This document shows, piece after piece, positions 10,198 through 22,900 of a stretch of 64,000 bases of DNA. Location: positions 17,519 through 81,518 of the forward strand of contig JBNGIO010005690.1 of assembly GCA_049999805.1 (NCBI GenBank), written 5' to 3'. The DNA comes from Folioceros fuciformis. Taxonomy: Eukaryota; Anthocerotophyta; Anthocerotopsida; Anthocerotales. A program made the translations under genes and the position numbers. Position 1 is the stretch's first letter. Every line of letters begins with the position of its first letter. The notes under the pieces were generated by a model that was not told the origin of the DNA, did not search any database, and worked only from the letters and a program-made list of their open reading frames with translations.

Positions 10198-11255
10198 TCC
10201 CTTCGCCCCTCGATTCCACAGGTCGTCAAGCTTCCAGATAACAGATCTATCCTTCGAGATGTTAAAATATCGAGCGGGTGGCTGTGGTCACCTACACACA
10301 CCGTACCGAGAACGAGCGGAGCTAAAGCACATGCGGGAGCGCAAACCACGAGCTCATCAGCTTGGAAGCCGACAGGAATACGCTCCGGAATTGAAGAGAA
10401 ACAATCAAAATCACTTCTCGAAAGAACAAGAATCAGCAAGAATCACTTCCAAGCGCCGTACGCTACATTCCCAAGCACGAGGTTCCCACCCCCGATCACA
10501 ATACAGTAACCTCGCGCCATCACCGTCATCAGATTTCGCAACACGAACGCACAAGGAAACAGAGAGCAGAAGCCCGCGCACCTCCGCCTGCCGTCAGCCG
10601 GCTGCCGCGCTCCTCACCTGCCTCCGGAGGCGAGGCTGCCGTGGCGTGCACGCAGTGTGGAGGAGACAAAGGCACTGCGGCCCTCGTCAGTGCCTTACCT
10701 GAGGTCGCACCTCGCCCGGACGATGGATCAGCCGTGGAATATCCCCGACAGCAACTCCGTTGTATGCTCGCTTTCATCAACTCGACGCAACCGAGTACAG
10801 TCCAGGTGCCGTGGAACATGAAACAAGATGGCGTGTTAAAACACCGTCGACTCCCACGGCGAGTGTCGGGCTAAGCATGTCATTCCGCAGGCCCTGATTG
10901 ACTCGTATAGTCGGGCCGTCACCGGCTCGCGACCGGGAGTAGCCAGTTGCAGGTGGCGACCAGTATCTCGTTGGCATGTACCTTTGAACCGCAGCATATG
11001 CTGTGGGACTTGCTGATTGGACAATTTTGGGCACATAAAGGCACCACGATTGGGAATAGTAGTTTTTTGATGTCCCAGATAGCAGGAGTGCAGCAGGTTG
11101 AGGACTCAAGGGGTAGGTAGAACTGAAAAGTGCGCGTGGACAAATCGCGGGTAGCAGGATGCAGCTTGGCGTGTATCACATTCCAGTGGTCAGAGCCTGT
11201 CCATTCTTTTAACCGATATATCAGATCTGAGAAAGAGTCGTGGCAGAAGAGAACG
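10198..11255. other. Spacer between two minus-strand genes
   Basis: Open frames here (for example 10641-10874 on +, 10529-10819 on -) lack recognisable domains and overlap one another. I take the region as the PAP promoter/5' UTR and the 3' flank of the next gene. Confidence 0.3.
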
Positions 11256-12479
11256 CTACTTGGCAGATGCAGGACGGTCCCTGGGTGTCACTGTGACAGA
11301 CGAAGGTACTGAGTTCTTGTTTTTCTTCTTGAGGTTCCTCTTTTGCTTCCTAGTCATGGTCTCCGATACCTTTTTGGACACTGGAGGAAGTAATGCAGGG
11401 CTGGCTGCAGCTGATTTCACACTGCTAGTTATTACCACCACTTCAACCTGCTCACTCTTGGTGGTCGAGGACGTGGTGGAAGCTTGGGGTGGTGAAGGCA
11501 GGTTCTCTTTCTCTGGAGGGCTGATCTCGGGCTTCCACACTGTGTCTGCAGGCTTGTCTAGGGGGGACGGTGGTGCCTGCTCGGCGCCAGTGCCCGTCCC
11601 AGTCCCAGTCTCAGGGGTAGTGCCTATGAGGGTCTGGACCAGGGACTCCAAGACGGAAGGCTCCAGAGCGGATGGCTCATCCAGGTCATCCTCCTGGACA
11701 AAAGAGAAGCCAGAGGAGCCAGAAGGGGAGGAGGAGAGGGAGGGGGAGAAAGACAAAGAACGCTGCCAGCCCTGCTGCTGCTGGGGCTCCGTGACCTTGG
11801 ATGATGGGGCACTGCGCTTTCTTCTCTTCTCCTGGCCTTGCTCGCAGTCGGGAAGAGCAAGCAGCATCTCTGCATCATGAAATGCTGATGACCCCGATGC
11901 AAATCTGGGCTTGAAGTAATCATCTTGACCAACTGCATGGGCTGCAGCCTGCACCCAGAACATGCATGCATTAGCCTGTGCCTCCAGGGCCTTCTCGGCC
12001 CAGCCCCGCCCATTCACCCGCTGCAGCGCCAGGATGAGGGCCTGCAGGGCTGTCAGAGCGGCTGCTGCTGCCAGGAACAGAGGCTCATTGTGGCCCCAGC
12101 CAGCGGCCTTTATTTTGCTCTCGGATCCACTCCCAGTGCTACCACTACCGTCCCCCTTGCAGCCAGGCCTCTTCCCCGTCCACGGCACACCCTTGAGGGT
12201 ACTGAATGCAGTGCTGCACAGGCAACACGACATGGGGCATGCACATGTGGCACACATCTTCTGCTCATACACGCAGCTCACGCTGCTGCTGTTTATGGAC
12301 GACTCATGGCTACCGTCCTGCCTACTGCTAGAGCTCCCGCTACTGCTAGACTGGTCGGTGCCTTTGACGGCACCGGCCTTGAGCTGAGCCTCCCCTGTAG
12401 GCTGACTAGTGACAGTGTGTATCACTATCTTGTTACCGCTATTCCTTGGGGCTGGCCTCCGTCGCAGAACGGTGGCCAT
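11256..12479 (-). CDS. Unrecognised Ser/Ala-rich protein with Cys cluster and basic tail
   Basis: 407 aa in one open frame, with ATG at 12479 (MATVLRRRPAPRN). I do not recognise a family. Visible parts: a Ser-rich low-complexity segment (about residues 45-68), a Cys cluster CATCACPMSCCLC (about 76-88) that could bind metal, and an Ala/Leu-rich helical stretch (FLAAAAALTALQALILALQ, about 134-152) followed by AQANACMFWVQAAAHAVG, the most protein-like core. Then come a DAEMLLALPD segment, acidic and Pro/Ser/Thr-rich disorder, and a lysine-rich tail (TRKQKRNLKKKNKN) that could be a nuclear or nucleolar signal. The opposite strand is also open over long stretches, a GC-rich shadow. Whether it is a single exon cannot be proved here. 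Confidence 0.55.
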   Translation of the reverse strand: MATVLRRRPAPRNSGNKIVIHTVTSQPTGEAQLKAGAVKGTDQSSSSGSSSSRQDGSHESSINSSSVSCVYEQKMCATCACPMSCCLCSTAFSTLKGVPWTGKRPGCKGDGSGSTGSGSESKIKAAGWGHNEPLFLAAAAALTALQALILALQRVNGRGWAEKALEAQANACMFWVQAAAHAVGQDDYFKPRFASGSSAFHDAEMLLALPDCEQGQEKRRKRSAPSSKVTEPQQQQGWQRSLSFSPSLSSSPSGSSGFSFVQEDDLDEPSALEPSVLESLVQTLIGTTPETGTGTGTGAEQAPPSPLDKPADTVWKPEISPPEKENLPSPPQASTTSSTTKSEQVEVVVITSSVKSAAASPALLPPVSKKVSETMTRKQKRNLKKKNKNSVPSSVTVTPRDRPASAK

Positions 12480-14667
<2,188 letters not shown>

Positions 14668-15025
14668 CCAGGAGTGGGGACTCGTTTCGAGTGTGATCTG
14701 TTACGAGGTTCACGTGTGACTGTGCACTGGTGCACTCGGAATCTCGAGTGCGCATCATTTTTCTGCTCCTATTCGCTTCTGTTACACGAGAACCAGGAGG
14801 TGGAGCCATTCATACTTTGCCCGTAAAAGTTGCAACACTCAGCAAGTGATCAGATTTTCGGACATCAGACACTCTGTATTGTTTTGAACATGGGACTTCC
14901 GATGTCTTGCATATCGTTAACGGCTGATGAGTTTGCTGGCCCAGTTCATACGACACATCCTTCATCTCTCAATCAGACTACTGGATATGATTGCTCACCT
15001 AGACACTGTCCACACACCCAAAATG

Positions 15026-18000
15026 TCAGCGTGCCTGCAGTAGTGATCTTCCTCTCCGTGACGAGGCCATCTGTGGCACATATCCATCGTTCTGCGTTTT
15101 CAGAAACACTTGCTCTATCTTTCCTGGACCGTCGGGATGCCTCTTATCCCGAACCAAAAATCTGTGGCCAACGCCGTCGACGTCTGTCCACCAGCTCTGG
15201 CCCGGCTGCTTCCATGCCCTCATTCTTTTCCTCCTCTCCTGCATCTCCTGTGCCTGCTCCCACATTTGGGCACCCAAGTATATGTTTGACATCGACACGT
15301 ACGCTGCAGCGTTTTTTTCGTCTAGCTTCACTGCTTGCTCGAAAGCGTGAAGTCCAACCTCCACGTTGCCCCACTTTCGGCAAGCACCCAGCAGAGTGTG
15401 CCAGACTGCAGCACTGGGAGGTCCTGGCATTGTCCTTGCCAAAGCTAGTCCCTCATCCAGTTGGCCTGCACGACCCAGGAGGTCTACCATGCACGTGTAG
15501 TGTTCCACGGTGGGTTTGATGCCGTAATGTTTGCTCATTGATGCGAAGTATTCCCTCCCCTTCCTAACTAGACCCGCATGGCTGCATACCGTTAGTACAC
15601 TAAGGAATGTGATGCCCACTGGTTGAATCCCGTCCTCTCTCATTTCTCGCACCAAGTTGAACACCACGTCACTATCTCCTTGAAAGGCGTAGCCTGCAAT
15701 CAGTGCACTCCATGTGACAACGTCTCTGTGAGGCAATGCATCAAACACGCGCTGTGCAGCAACCATGCTCCCGCATTTTCCATACATGTTAATCAAACTG
15801 CTGGCTACAACCGTATCAGCTTGGAGTCCTTGCCGCTTTACCTGTAGGTGCAGCTGTCTTCCCAGATGCAAAGCGGCTACATTTGCACATGCCTGTAGGA
15901 GGCACATAAATGTCACCGAATTTGGTAGCGCAACGCTCTCCATTTGCATTGCACTGTAAAGCCGAAAGGCTTCCTGGCACATTCCCTGCTGAGTATACCC
16001 AGCGATCATGGCATTCCATGTGACCAGGTCTTTTCGGCCAAGTCTATCAAACACCAGACGCGCGTCTTCTAGGCTTCCACACTTTGCGTACATGTTTACC
16101 AAACTACTGGCTACGAACATGTCAGCTTGGTGTCCTCGTTTGGTAATTTGTACGTGAAGCTGCTTGCCCTTCTTCAGGGCTGGGGAGCCCAGATTTGCAC
16201 ATGCCTGTAGGAGGCACACAAATGTCACGGAATTGGGTATGCACATGCCTTCTTCTTGCATAGCATTGTACAGACCAAGAGCTTCCTGGGCCATGCCCAG
16301 GTGGGAATACCCCGCGATCATGGCATTCCATGTCACCACGTCTTTTTGACGGAGTCCATCAAACACGCTCTGAGCGTCTTCCAAGCTACCACACTTGGCA
16401 TACATGTTCACCAAACTGTTGGCTACGAATCGATCTGCTTCATGTCCTTGTTCTCGAACTTGAGCATGAAGCTGCTTCCCCATTTCCAGAGCTGTTTCGC
16501 CCACACTTGCACATGCCTGCAGGAGGCTCACAAACGTTACGGAATTGGGCACAGCAATGCCTCCTTCTTGCATAATATTGTACTGGCGGAGGGCTTCCTG
16601 GCCCATGCCCTGCTGGGAAAGTCCTGCTATCATGGCATTCCATGTCACATTATCTTTTTGATCAAGTCCGTCGAAAAGTCCCTGAGCATCTGCTACGCTT
16701 CCACACTTTGCATACATGTTCACCAAACTGCTGGCTACAAACTCGTCAGCTATATGTCCTCGGTCTCTAATCCGTTCATGAAGCTCCTTTCCTATTCCCA
16801 AAGCTGGGACGCCCACACTTGCACAGGCCTGCAAGAGGCATACATAAGTGACAGAGTCAGGTTCAACCATCGCTTCTTCTTGCATAGCGCTGTAGAGACG
16901 GAGGGCTTCGCTCCCCATGCCCTGCTGGGAATAGCCTGCTATTAGCGCATTCCATGTCACCACATCCTTTTGACCAAGTTCGTCAAACACCCTTTGAGCG
17001 TCTTCCAAGCTACCACACTTTGCATACATGTTTACCAGACTGTTAGCTACAAACACATCAGCCTGGTAGCCTTGCTCTCTAATGTCTAAATGAAGCTGCT
17101 TTCCATTCTCCAAAGCTGCAGTGCCCACACTTACACATGCCTTCAGGAGGCAGACAAATGTCACCGAAGTGGGAAAAGCAATGCCTTCCCTTTGCATAGC
17201 ACTGTAAAGACCAAGGGCTTCCTGGCCCATGCCCTGCTGGGTATATCCTGTTATCATGGAATTCCACGTCACAGCATCTTTTCTACTCAGTCCGTCGAAG
17301 ACTCTTTGAGCGTCTTTCAGGCTGCCACACTTTGCATACATGTTTACCAAGCTATTGGCTATAAATGCATCAGCCTGGTATCCCAGTTTTCTAAGTTGTG
17401 CATGAAGCTGCTTCCCCTTCTTCAAAGCTGGGGTGCCCACACTTGCGCATGCCTGCAGGAGGCACACAAAGGTCACAGAATCGGGTACAGCAATGCCTTC
17501 ATCTTGCATAGCGCCGTAGAGTTGAAGGGCTTCCTGACCCATGCCCTGCTGGGCATACCCTGCAATTAGAGCAGTCCATGTCACCACATCTTTTGCACTA
17601 AGTCTATCAAACACTGTTTGAGCGTCCTCCAAGCTGCCGCACTTGGCATACATGTTCACCAGACTACAGGCTACCACGACATCAGCCTGATGACCGTGTT
17701 CTCTAATTTGAGCATCCAGCTGTTTCCCCATCTTCAAAGCGGAGGGACCCACACTTGCACAGGCCTGCAGGAGGCATAGATACGTAACGGAATCAGGTAT
17801 AGTCATGCCTTCTTCTTGCATGAGACTGTACAGGCGAAGGGCCTCCTGCCCCATGCCCTTCAGAGAATACCCTGCTATTAGAGCATTCCAACTCGTGACA
17901 TCTTTTTGGCCAAGACCGTCGAATAATCTTTGAGCATCTTCCAAGCTGCCACACTTTGCATACATGTTCACAAGACTATTACTAATAATCACATCACCCT

Positions 18001-19594
18001 GGTGTCCTCCGTCTCTAATTTGTGTGTGTAGCTGCTTCCCTGTCTCCAGCGCTGGGGAACCCAGACTTGCACATGCCTGCAGAACGGAGACAAATGTGAC
18101 AGAATTGGGAAGAGCCTTACCATCTTCTCGCATAGCAGAATAAAGATGAAGGGCTTCCTGACCCATTCCCTGCTGGGAATATCCTGCAATCAAAGCAGTC
18201 CATGTGACCACATCTTTTTTATCAAGTCTGTCGAACACTCTGTGACCATCAACTAGGCTGCCACACTTTGCATACATATTCACCAGACTGCTGGCCACAA
18301 ACATATCAGATAGAAATCCTTGTTCTGTGATTTGCAAATGAAGCTGCTTCCCCTTGTCCAAGGCAGGAGCGCCGGTAGTTGCACAGGCCTTCAGGAGGCG
18401 CACAAAAGTCACAGAATCCGGCACAGCTATGCCTTCTTCTTGCATAGCACTGTAAATACGAAGGGCTTCCTGGCCCATCCCCTGTTGTGAATACCCTGCA
18501 ATCATGGCAGTCCACATCACCACATCTTTTTGGACAAGTCCATCAAAAGCAGATTGAGCGTCTGCCAAACTGCCGCACTTTGCGTACATGCTCACCAAAC
18601 TGCTAGCTACAAACACATCAGCTTCATGTCCTCGTTCTCGAAGTTGTGCATGAAGCTGCTTCCCTGTCTCCAACGCTGGGGTGCCCACACTTGCACATGC
18701 CCGCAGGAGGCACATAAATGTCACGCCATTGGTTACAGCAATTCCTTCATCTTGCATAGCACTGTAGAGGTGAAGGGCTTCCTGGCCCATGCCCTGCTGA
18801 GAATAGCCTGCTAATAGAGCTGTCCAGGTGACGACGTCTTTCTGAGCAAGTCCATCAAACACTCGTTGTGCATCTTTCAAGCTACCACACTTTACATACA
18901 TGTCCACCAAGCTACTACAAACGAACAAATGACGCTCAACGCCACTCGCCAGAATATCAGCATGCACCTGCTCCCCTGTTTTCAGGTCTGCTCCCTTTCC
19001 ACATGCCTGAAGGGCTGCCACAAACACATGCCCATCTGGCTTCACACCAGACCGGCGCATGCGTTGATAAAGTTCTATGGCCTGCTTGTTCTGCCCCCGT
19101 CTAACATGCGCAGAAATTATGGCAGACCAAAGGAAGACATTTGGTTCAGGAAACACTGCAAACACATCCATTGCGTCTTGCAACCTACCATGAGAAGCAT
19201 ACATTCGGATGAAATGATTGCCCAGGAACGAGTCCCCCTGATACCCCTTTCTCACCGACAAAGCATGAACTCGACGACCCAAAACCAGATCCTTCTTTCC
19301 AGAACATTTCGTCACAACTGTATTAAACAGGGATTTGGAGATAAAACTGCCTGTCCGCACCAGAACTCCCAAAGCCTCCACAGCCTCAGTAAGATGGTCC
19401 TCATGGCAAAGCCTGATCACTTCTTCTGCAGTTACGCCCCTTTCAAATCCTTCAGACCTGGGAGGATTGGCATCATCCGGCAAGCTCCATTTCGCAACAA
19501 AGGTACGCCAACCCATCAATCGTCCCGGTGCGTGACATGAGTCATTCTGCTTCCCGATGGTCTTCTGCAAGCTTCCGCAGAGGTACATCCTCAT
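15026..19594 (-). CDS. Giant PLS-class PPR protein, E2/E+ type, about 12 triads
   Basis: 1522 aa, intronless. Sequence-specific RNA-binding protein, expected in plastids or mitochondria, where PLS-PPR proteins guide C/U editing. After about 55 N-terminal residues and the lead-in motifs it carries about 12 P-L-S triads of roughly 102 residues. Each has the signature MYAKCGSLEDAQ.VFD (S), VTW[NT]ALIAGYSQQGMGQEAL (P) and CLLQACASVG..AL..GKQLH (L). It ends with YTCMVDLLGRAGQ, E1/E2 motifs (AAVWHTLLGACRKWGN; PGQSWWTDVDG) and a short tail with GYVP, without a DYW deaminase domain, so any editing would need a partner in trans. Internal triads are unusually alike, which suggests recent unequal exchange. 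Its start faces that of the paralogue at 19903. Confidence 0.9.
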   Translation of the reverse strand: MRMYLCGSLQKTIGKQNDSCHAPGRLMGWRTFVAKWSLPDDANPPRSEGFERGVTAEEVIRLCHEDHLTEAVEALGVLVRTGSFISKSLFNTVVTKCSGKKDLVLGRRVHALSVRKGYQGDSFLGNHFIRMYASHGRLQDAMDVFAVFPEPNVFLWSAIISAHVRRGQNKQAIELYQRMRRSGVKPDGHVFVAALQACGKGADLKTGEQVHADILASGVERHLFVCSSLVDMYVKCGSLKDAQRVFDGLAQKDVVTWTALLAGYSQQGMGQEALHLYSAMQDEGIAVTNGVTFMCLLRACASVGTPALETGKQLHAQLRERGHEADVFVASSLVSMYAKCGSLADAQSAFDGLVQKDVVMWTAMIAGYSQQGMGQEALRIYSAMQEEGIAVPDSVTFVRLLKACATTGAPALDKGKQLHLQITEQGFLSDMFVASSLVNMYAKCGSLVDGHRVFDRLDKKDVVTWTALIAGYSQQGMGQEALHLYSAMREDGKALPNSVTFVSVLQACASLGSPALETGKQLHTQIRDGGHQGDVIISNSLVNMYAKCGSLEDAQRLFDGLGQKDVTSWNALIAGYSLKGMGQEALRLYSLMQEEGMTIPDSVTYLCLLQACASVGPSALKMGKQLDAQIREHGHQADVVVACSLVNMYAKCGSLEDAQTVFDRLSAKDVVTWTALIAGYAQQGMGQEALQLYGAMQDEGIAVPDSVTFVCLLQACASVGTPALKKGKQLHAQLRKLGYQADAFIANSLVNMYAKCGSLKDAQRVFDGLSRKDAVTWNSMITGYTQQGMGQEALGLYSAMQREGIAFPTSVTFVCLLKACVSVGTAALENGKQLHLDIREQGYQADVFVANSLVNMYAKCGSLEDAQRVFDELGQKDVVTWNALIAGYSQQGMGSEALRLYSAMQEEAMVEPDSVTYVCLLQACASVGVPALGIGKELHERIRDRGHIADEFVASSLVNMYAKCGSVADAQGLFDGLDQKDNVTWNAMIAGLSQQGMGQEALRQYNIMQEGGIAVPNSVTFVSLLQACASVGETALEMGKQLHAQVREQGHEADRFVANSLVNMYAKCGSLEDAQSVFDGLRQKDVVTWNAMIAGYSHLGMAQEALGLYNAMQEEGMCIPNSVTFVCLLQACANLGSPALKKGKQLHVQITKRGHQADMFVASSLVNMYAKCGSLEDARLVFDRLGRKDLVTWNAMIAGYTQQGMCQEAFRLYSAMQMESVALPNSVTFMCLLQACANVAALHLGRQLHLQVKRQGLQADTVVASSLINMYGKCGSMVAAQRVFDALPHRDVVTWSALIAGYAFQGDSDVVFNLVREMREDGIQPVGITFLSVLTVCSHAGLVRKGREYFASMSKHYGIKPTVEHYTCMVDLLGRAGQLDEGLALARTMPGPPSAAVWHTLLGACRKWGNVEVGLHAFEQAVKLDEKNAAAYVSMSNIYLGAQMWEQAQEMQERRKRMRAWKQPGQSWWTDVDGVGHRFLVRDKRHPDGPGKIEQVFLKTQNDGYVPQMASSRRGRSLLQAR

Positions 19595-19902
19595 TTCAAC
19601 AAAACCATGCAGATGAACCCGAATTTCACATGACGGAAACTTAATTCAATCGGCTGGAGCGCATGCTTTGACGAGGTGAATAGCCTGGAGTTCATCCTCC
19701 ACTCTAAAGACTTTATTCTCTGATCCTCTACAGAGCTCCATCGTCATCGATGAGTCGATCCACTAAAACCCAACACTATATGAGCAACTTTTGCAAACAG
19801 ACAATTGCTTGAGTGAGGGGCTTCCTTTGAGCGAATTCCTGGTGATACCGTCGGGCTCGTTGTTGAGAGGTGCCATGACCTCTGCTCACGCTCCTGCGAG
19901 GC
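19595..19902. promoter_or_regulatory. Shared 308-bp promoter region of the head-to-head PPR pair
   Basis: Only 308 bp separate the two ATGs of the divergent PPR genes, so both 5' UTRs and promoters must lie here or overlap the coding regions. I see no clear TATA box on either strand. Confidence 0.5.
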
Positions 19903-22900
19903 ATGGCTGCCTCAAAATGTGCAGGCATTCGAGGACGAGCTGGTTCTGGCCTCATCTCTGGGAACCAAGCGTTGGGGACCTTCAAGGAATACGTGAGGTG
20001 GAGCAACACCTTTGTAAGCAACACAGGCCGCGCAGGAGAACGTGTGGGTAGAGACGGATCTTCCAGGGAGGGTCGTCGGCAGGAGCTACTTTGGGACCCC
20101 ACTCTCGGGTGGGACAAGCGGCGGGATAAGAGGAGCCTCCGTTCGCCTGAATTTCGGCACACGCAGTCACAGGATGTCCTCTGCCTGAACGACAGGCACG
20201 AGCCAGCTTGGGTGGATGTGGAGCTTGCTGCTTTGGAAAGGAAGGTGGGTCGTGCTGATGCTGGCAGGCCTGCAGGATACGAAAGTTGCGGAACGGATGA
20301 CACCGTGAGCAGATTGTGCCATCAGGGCCGTCTCAGAGAGGCTGTGGATGCTCTGGAGATTCTGGTGGAGACAGATTGCTCGATTCCAAAGTCCCTGTTT
20401 TATGCTCTGGTGAAGAAGTCGGTGCTGAAAAAGGACCTTGTTCTGGGTCGGCGCGTACATGCTTGTACGGTGAAGAAGGGATTTCAGTCAGACACGTTCC
20501 TGTGCAACCACATCATGCGGATGTACGCTTCCCATGGCAGGTTGCAAGATGCGATGGATGTGTTTGCAGTGGTTGAGGAGCCAGATGCCTTCATGTGGTC
20601 GTCAATTATCTCTGCCCATGTGAAGCACGGACGAGTCAAAGCAGCCATGGAGTTGTATCGCGAAATGGGCAGGTTGGGTGTGAAGCCAGATGGGCATGTG
20701 TTTGTGGCGGCCCTTCAGGCGTGCGCAAGGGGAGGAGACTTGAAAGCTGGGCACCAGGTGCATGCCGATGTGTTGGCCAGTGGGATCGAACCTGATTTGT
20801 TTGTTTGTAACTGTCTGCTGGATATGTATGCAAAGTGTGGTAGCTTGGAAGACGCTCAAAGATTTTTTGATGGACTGGGCAAGAAAGATGTGGTGACTTG
20901 GACTGCCTTAATTGCCGGGTATGCCCAGCAGGGCATGGGGCAAGAAGCCCTCCGTCTGTTCGGTGCTATGGAAGAGGAAGGAACCGCTGTACCCAATTCG
21001 GTGACATTTATGTGCCTCTTGCAGGCTTGTGCAAGCGTGGGTGAGCCCGCTTTGGAGATGGGGAAGCATCTTCATGTTCAAATCATAGATGGAGGTCATC
21101 AAGCTGATGTATTTGTGGCCAGCAGTTTGGTCAACATGTACGCAAAATGCGGCAGCCTAGAGGACGCTAAGGCTGTGTTTGATGCACTCGGCGAGAAAGA
21201 CATCGTGACGTGGACTGCCATGATAGCAGGGTATTCCCAAAAGGGCATGGGTCAGGAAGCTCTAAGCGTCTACGATGCTCTGCAAGAAGAAGGCCTTTTC
21301 GCACTTGATTCTATGACGTTTGTGCGCCTCCTGCAGGCATGTGCAAGTGTTGGCACAACAGCTCTGCAGACAGGGAAGCAGCTTCACGAGCAAATAAGAC
21401 AGCAAGGACATCATGCTGATGTCTTCGTAGCCAATAGTTTGGTGAACATGTATGCAAAGTGTGGCAGCCTGGTAGACACTCGCAGAGTGTTTGACGGGCT
21501 TTGTAAAAAGGATGTGGTAACATGGAATGCCATGATGGCAGGGTATTCTCAGCAGGGGATGTGCCAGGAAGCCCTTAGTCTCTACCGCTCTATGCAAGAA
21601 GATGGCATGGTGATTCCTGATTCTGTTACGTTTGTGTGCCTCTTGCAGGCATGTGCAAGTGTAGGTAACAATGCTTTGGCGTCAGGGAAGCAGGTTCATA
21701 CAGAAATCAGAGATCAAGGACACCAAGCTGATATGTTTGTAGCAAACAGTTTGGTAAACATGTATGCAAAGTGTGGCAGCTTGGAAGACGCCAGAAGAGT
21801 GTTTGACGAACTAGATCCGAAGGATGTGGTCACCTGGAATTCTCTAGTTGCAGGGTATTGCCAGCAGGGGATGGGCCAGGAAGCCCTTGATCTCTACACT
21901 GCCATGCAAGAGGGAGACTTGGCTGTACCCAACTCTGTGACATTTGCAAGCCTCCTCCAGGCATGTGCAACTGTTGGCACCCGAGCATTGGAGACAGGGA
22001 AGCAACTTCACGTACAAATTAGGGCACGTGGATATCAAGCTGATGTGTTCGTGGCCAACAGCTTGGTTAACATGTATGCGAAATGTGGCAGCTTGGAAGA
22101 CGCTCTCAACGTTTTTGACAGACTGGGTCAAAAAGATGTCGTGACTTGGACAGCCCTAATTGCAGGATATTCCCAGCAAGGCATGGGCCAGGAAGCCCTT
22201 GATCTCTACGATGCTATGCAAAAGGAGGGCTTGGCTGTCCCCAATTCTGTGACATTCCTGTGCCTGTTGCAGGCATGCGCAGGTGTCGGAAACACAGCAT
22301 TGGAGAAGGGAAAGCAGCTTCATACGCAACTTAGAGAACGAGGACTTCAAGTTGATGTTTTGTTAGCAAACAGTCTGGTGAGCATGTATGCAAAGTGTGG
22401 CAGCTTGACAGATGCTCAAAGAGTGTTCGACAAACTTTGTGAAAAGGACGTGATCACATGGACCTCGATGATAGCAGCGTACTCCCATGTGGGCATGGGC
22501 CAAGAGGTCCTTCGTCTCTACAGTTCTATGCAAGAAAATGGCACGGTGTTACCTGATTCCGTGACATTGGCGTGCCTCCTGCAGGCTTGTGCAAATGTGG
22601 GCTCTCCAGCGTTGGAGATGGGAAAGCATCTTCATGCTCAAATTAGGAATGGCGTTGAGGAGGCTGATATGTTTCTAGCCAGCAGCTTGGTCAACATGTA
22701 TGCAAAGTGTGGCAGCTTAGAAGGTGCTCAGAGCGTGTTTGAGAGACTCGGTCAAAAAAATGTGGTGACCTGGAATGCCATGATAGCCGGATATTCCCAA
22801 CAGGGGATGGGCCAGGAGGCCCTCGATCTCTACAGTGCAATGCAAGAAGAGGGCATCACGGCACCTGATTCTGTGACATTTGTGTGCCTCCTGCTGGCAT

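Noticed and set aside
10184-10702. 172-codon open frame on +
   Set aside because: It is antisense to the first phosphatase exon and promoter, with no protein-like pattern.
11260-11880. 206-codon open frame on + opposite the unrecognised 407-aa gene
   Set aside because: Composition shadow of GC-rich Ser/Glu codons; Glu-repeat and Phe-run content without domain pattern.
15600-19540. Long open frames antisense to the PPR gene (for example 16256-16945, 18866-19540)
   Set aside because: They recur with the repeat period and are shadows of the conserved PPR codons; the same shadows appear opposite the other arrays.
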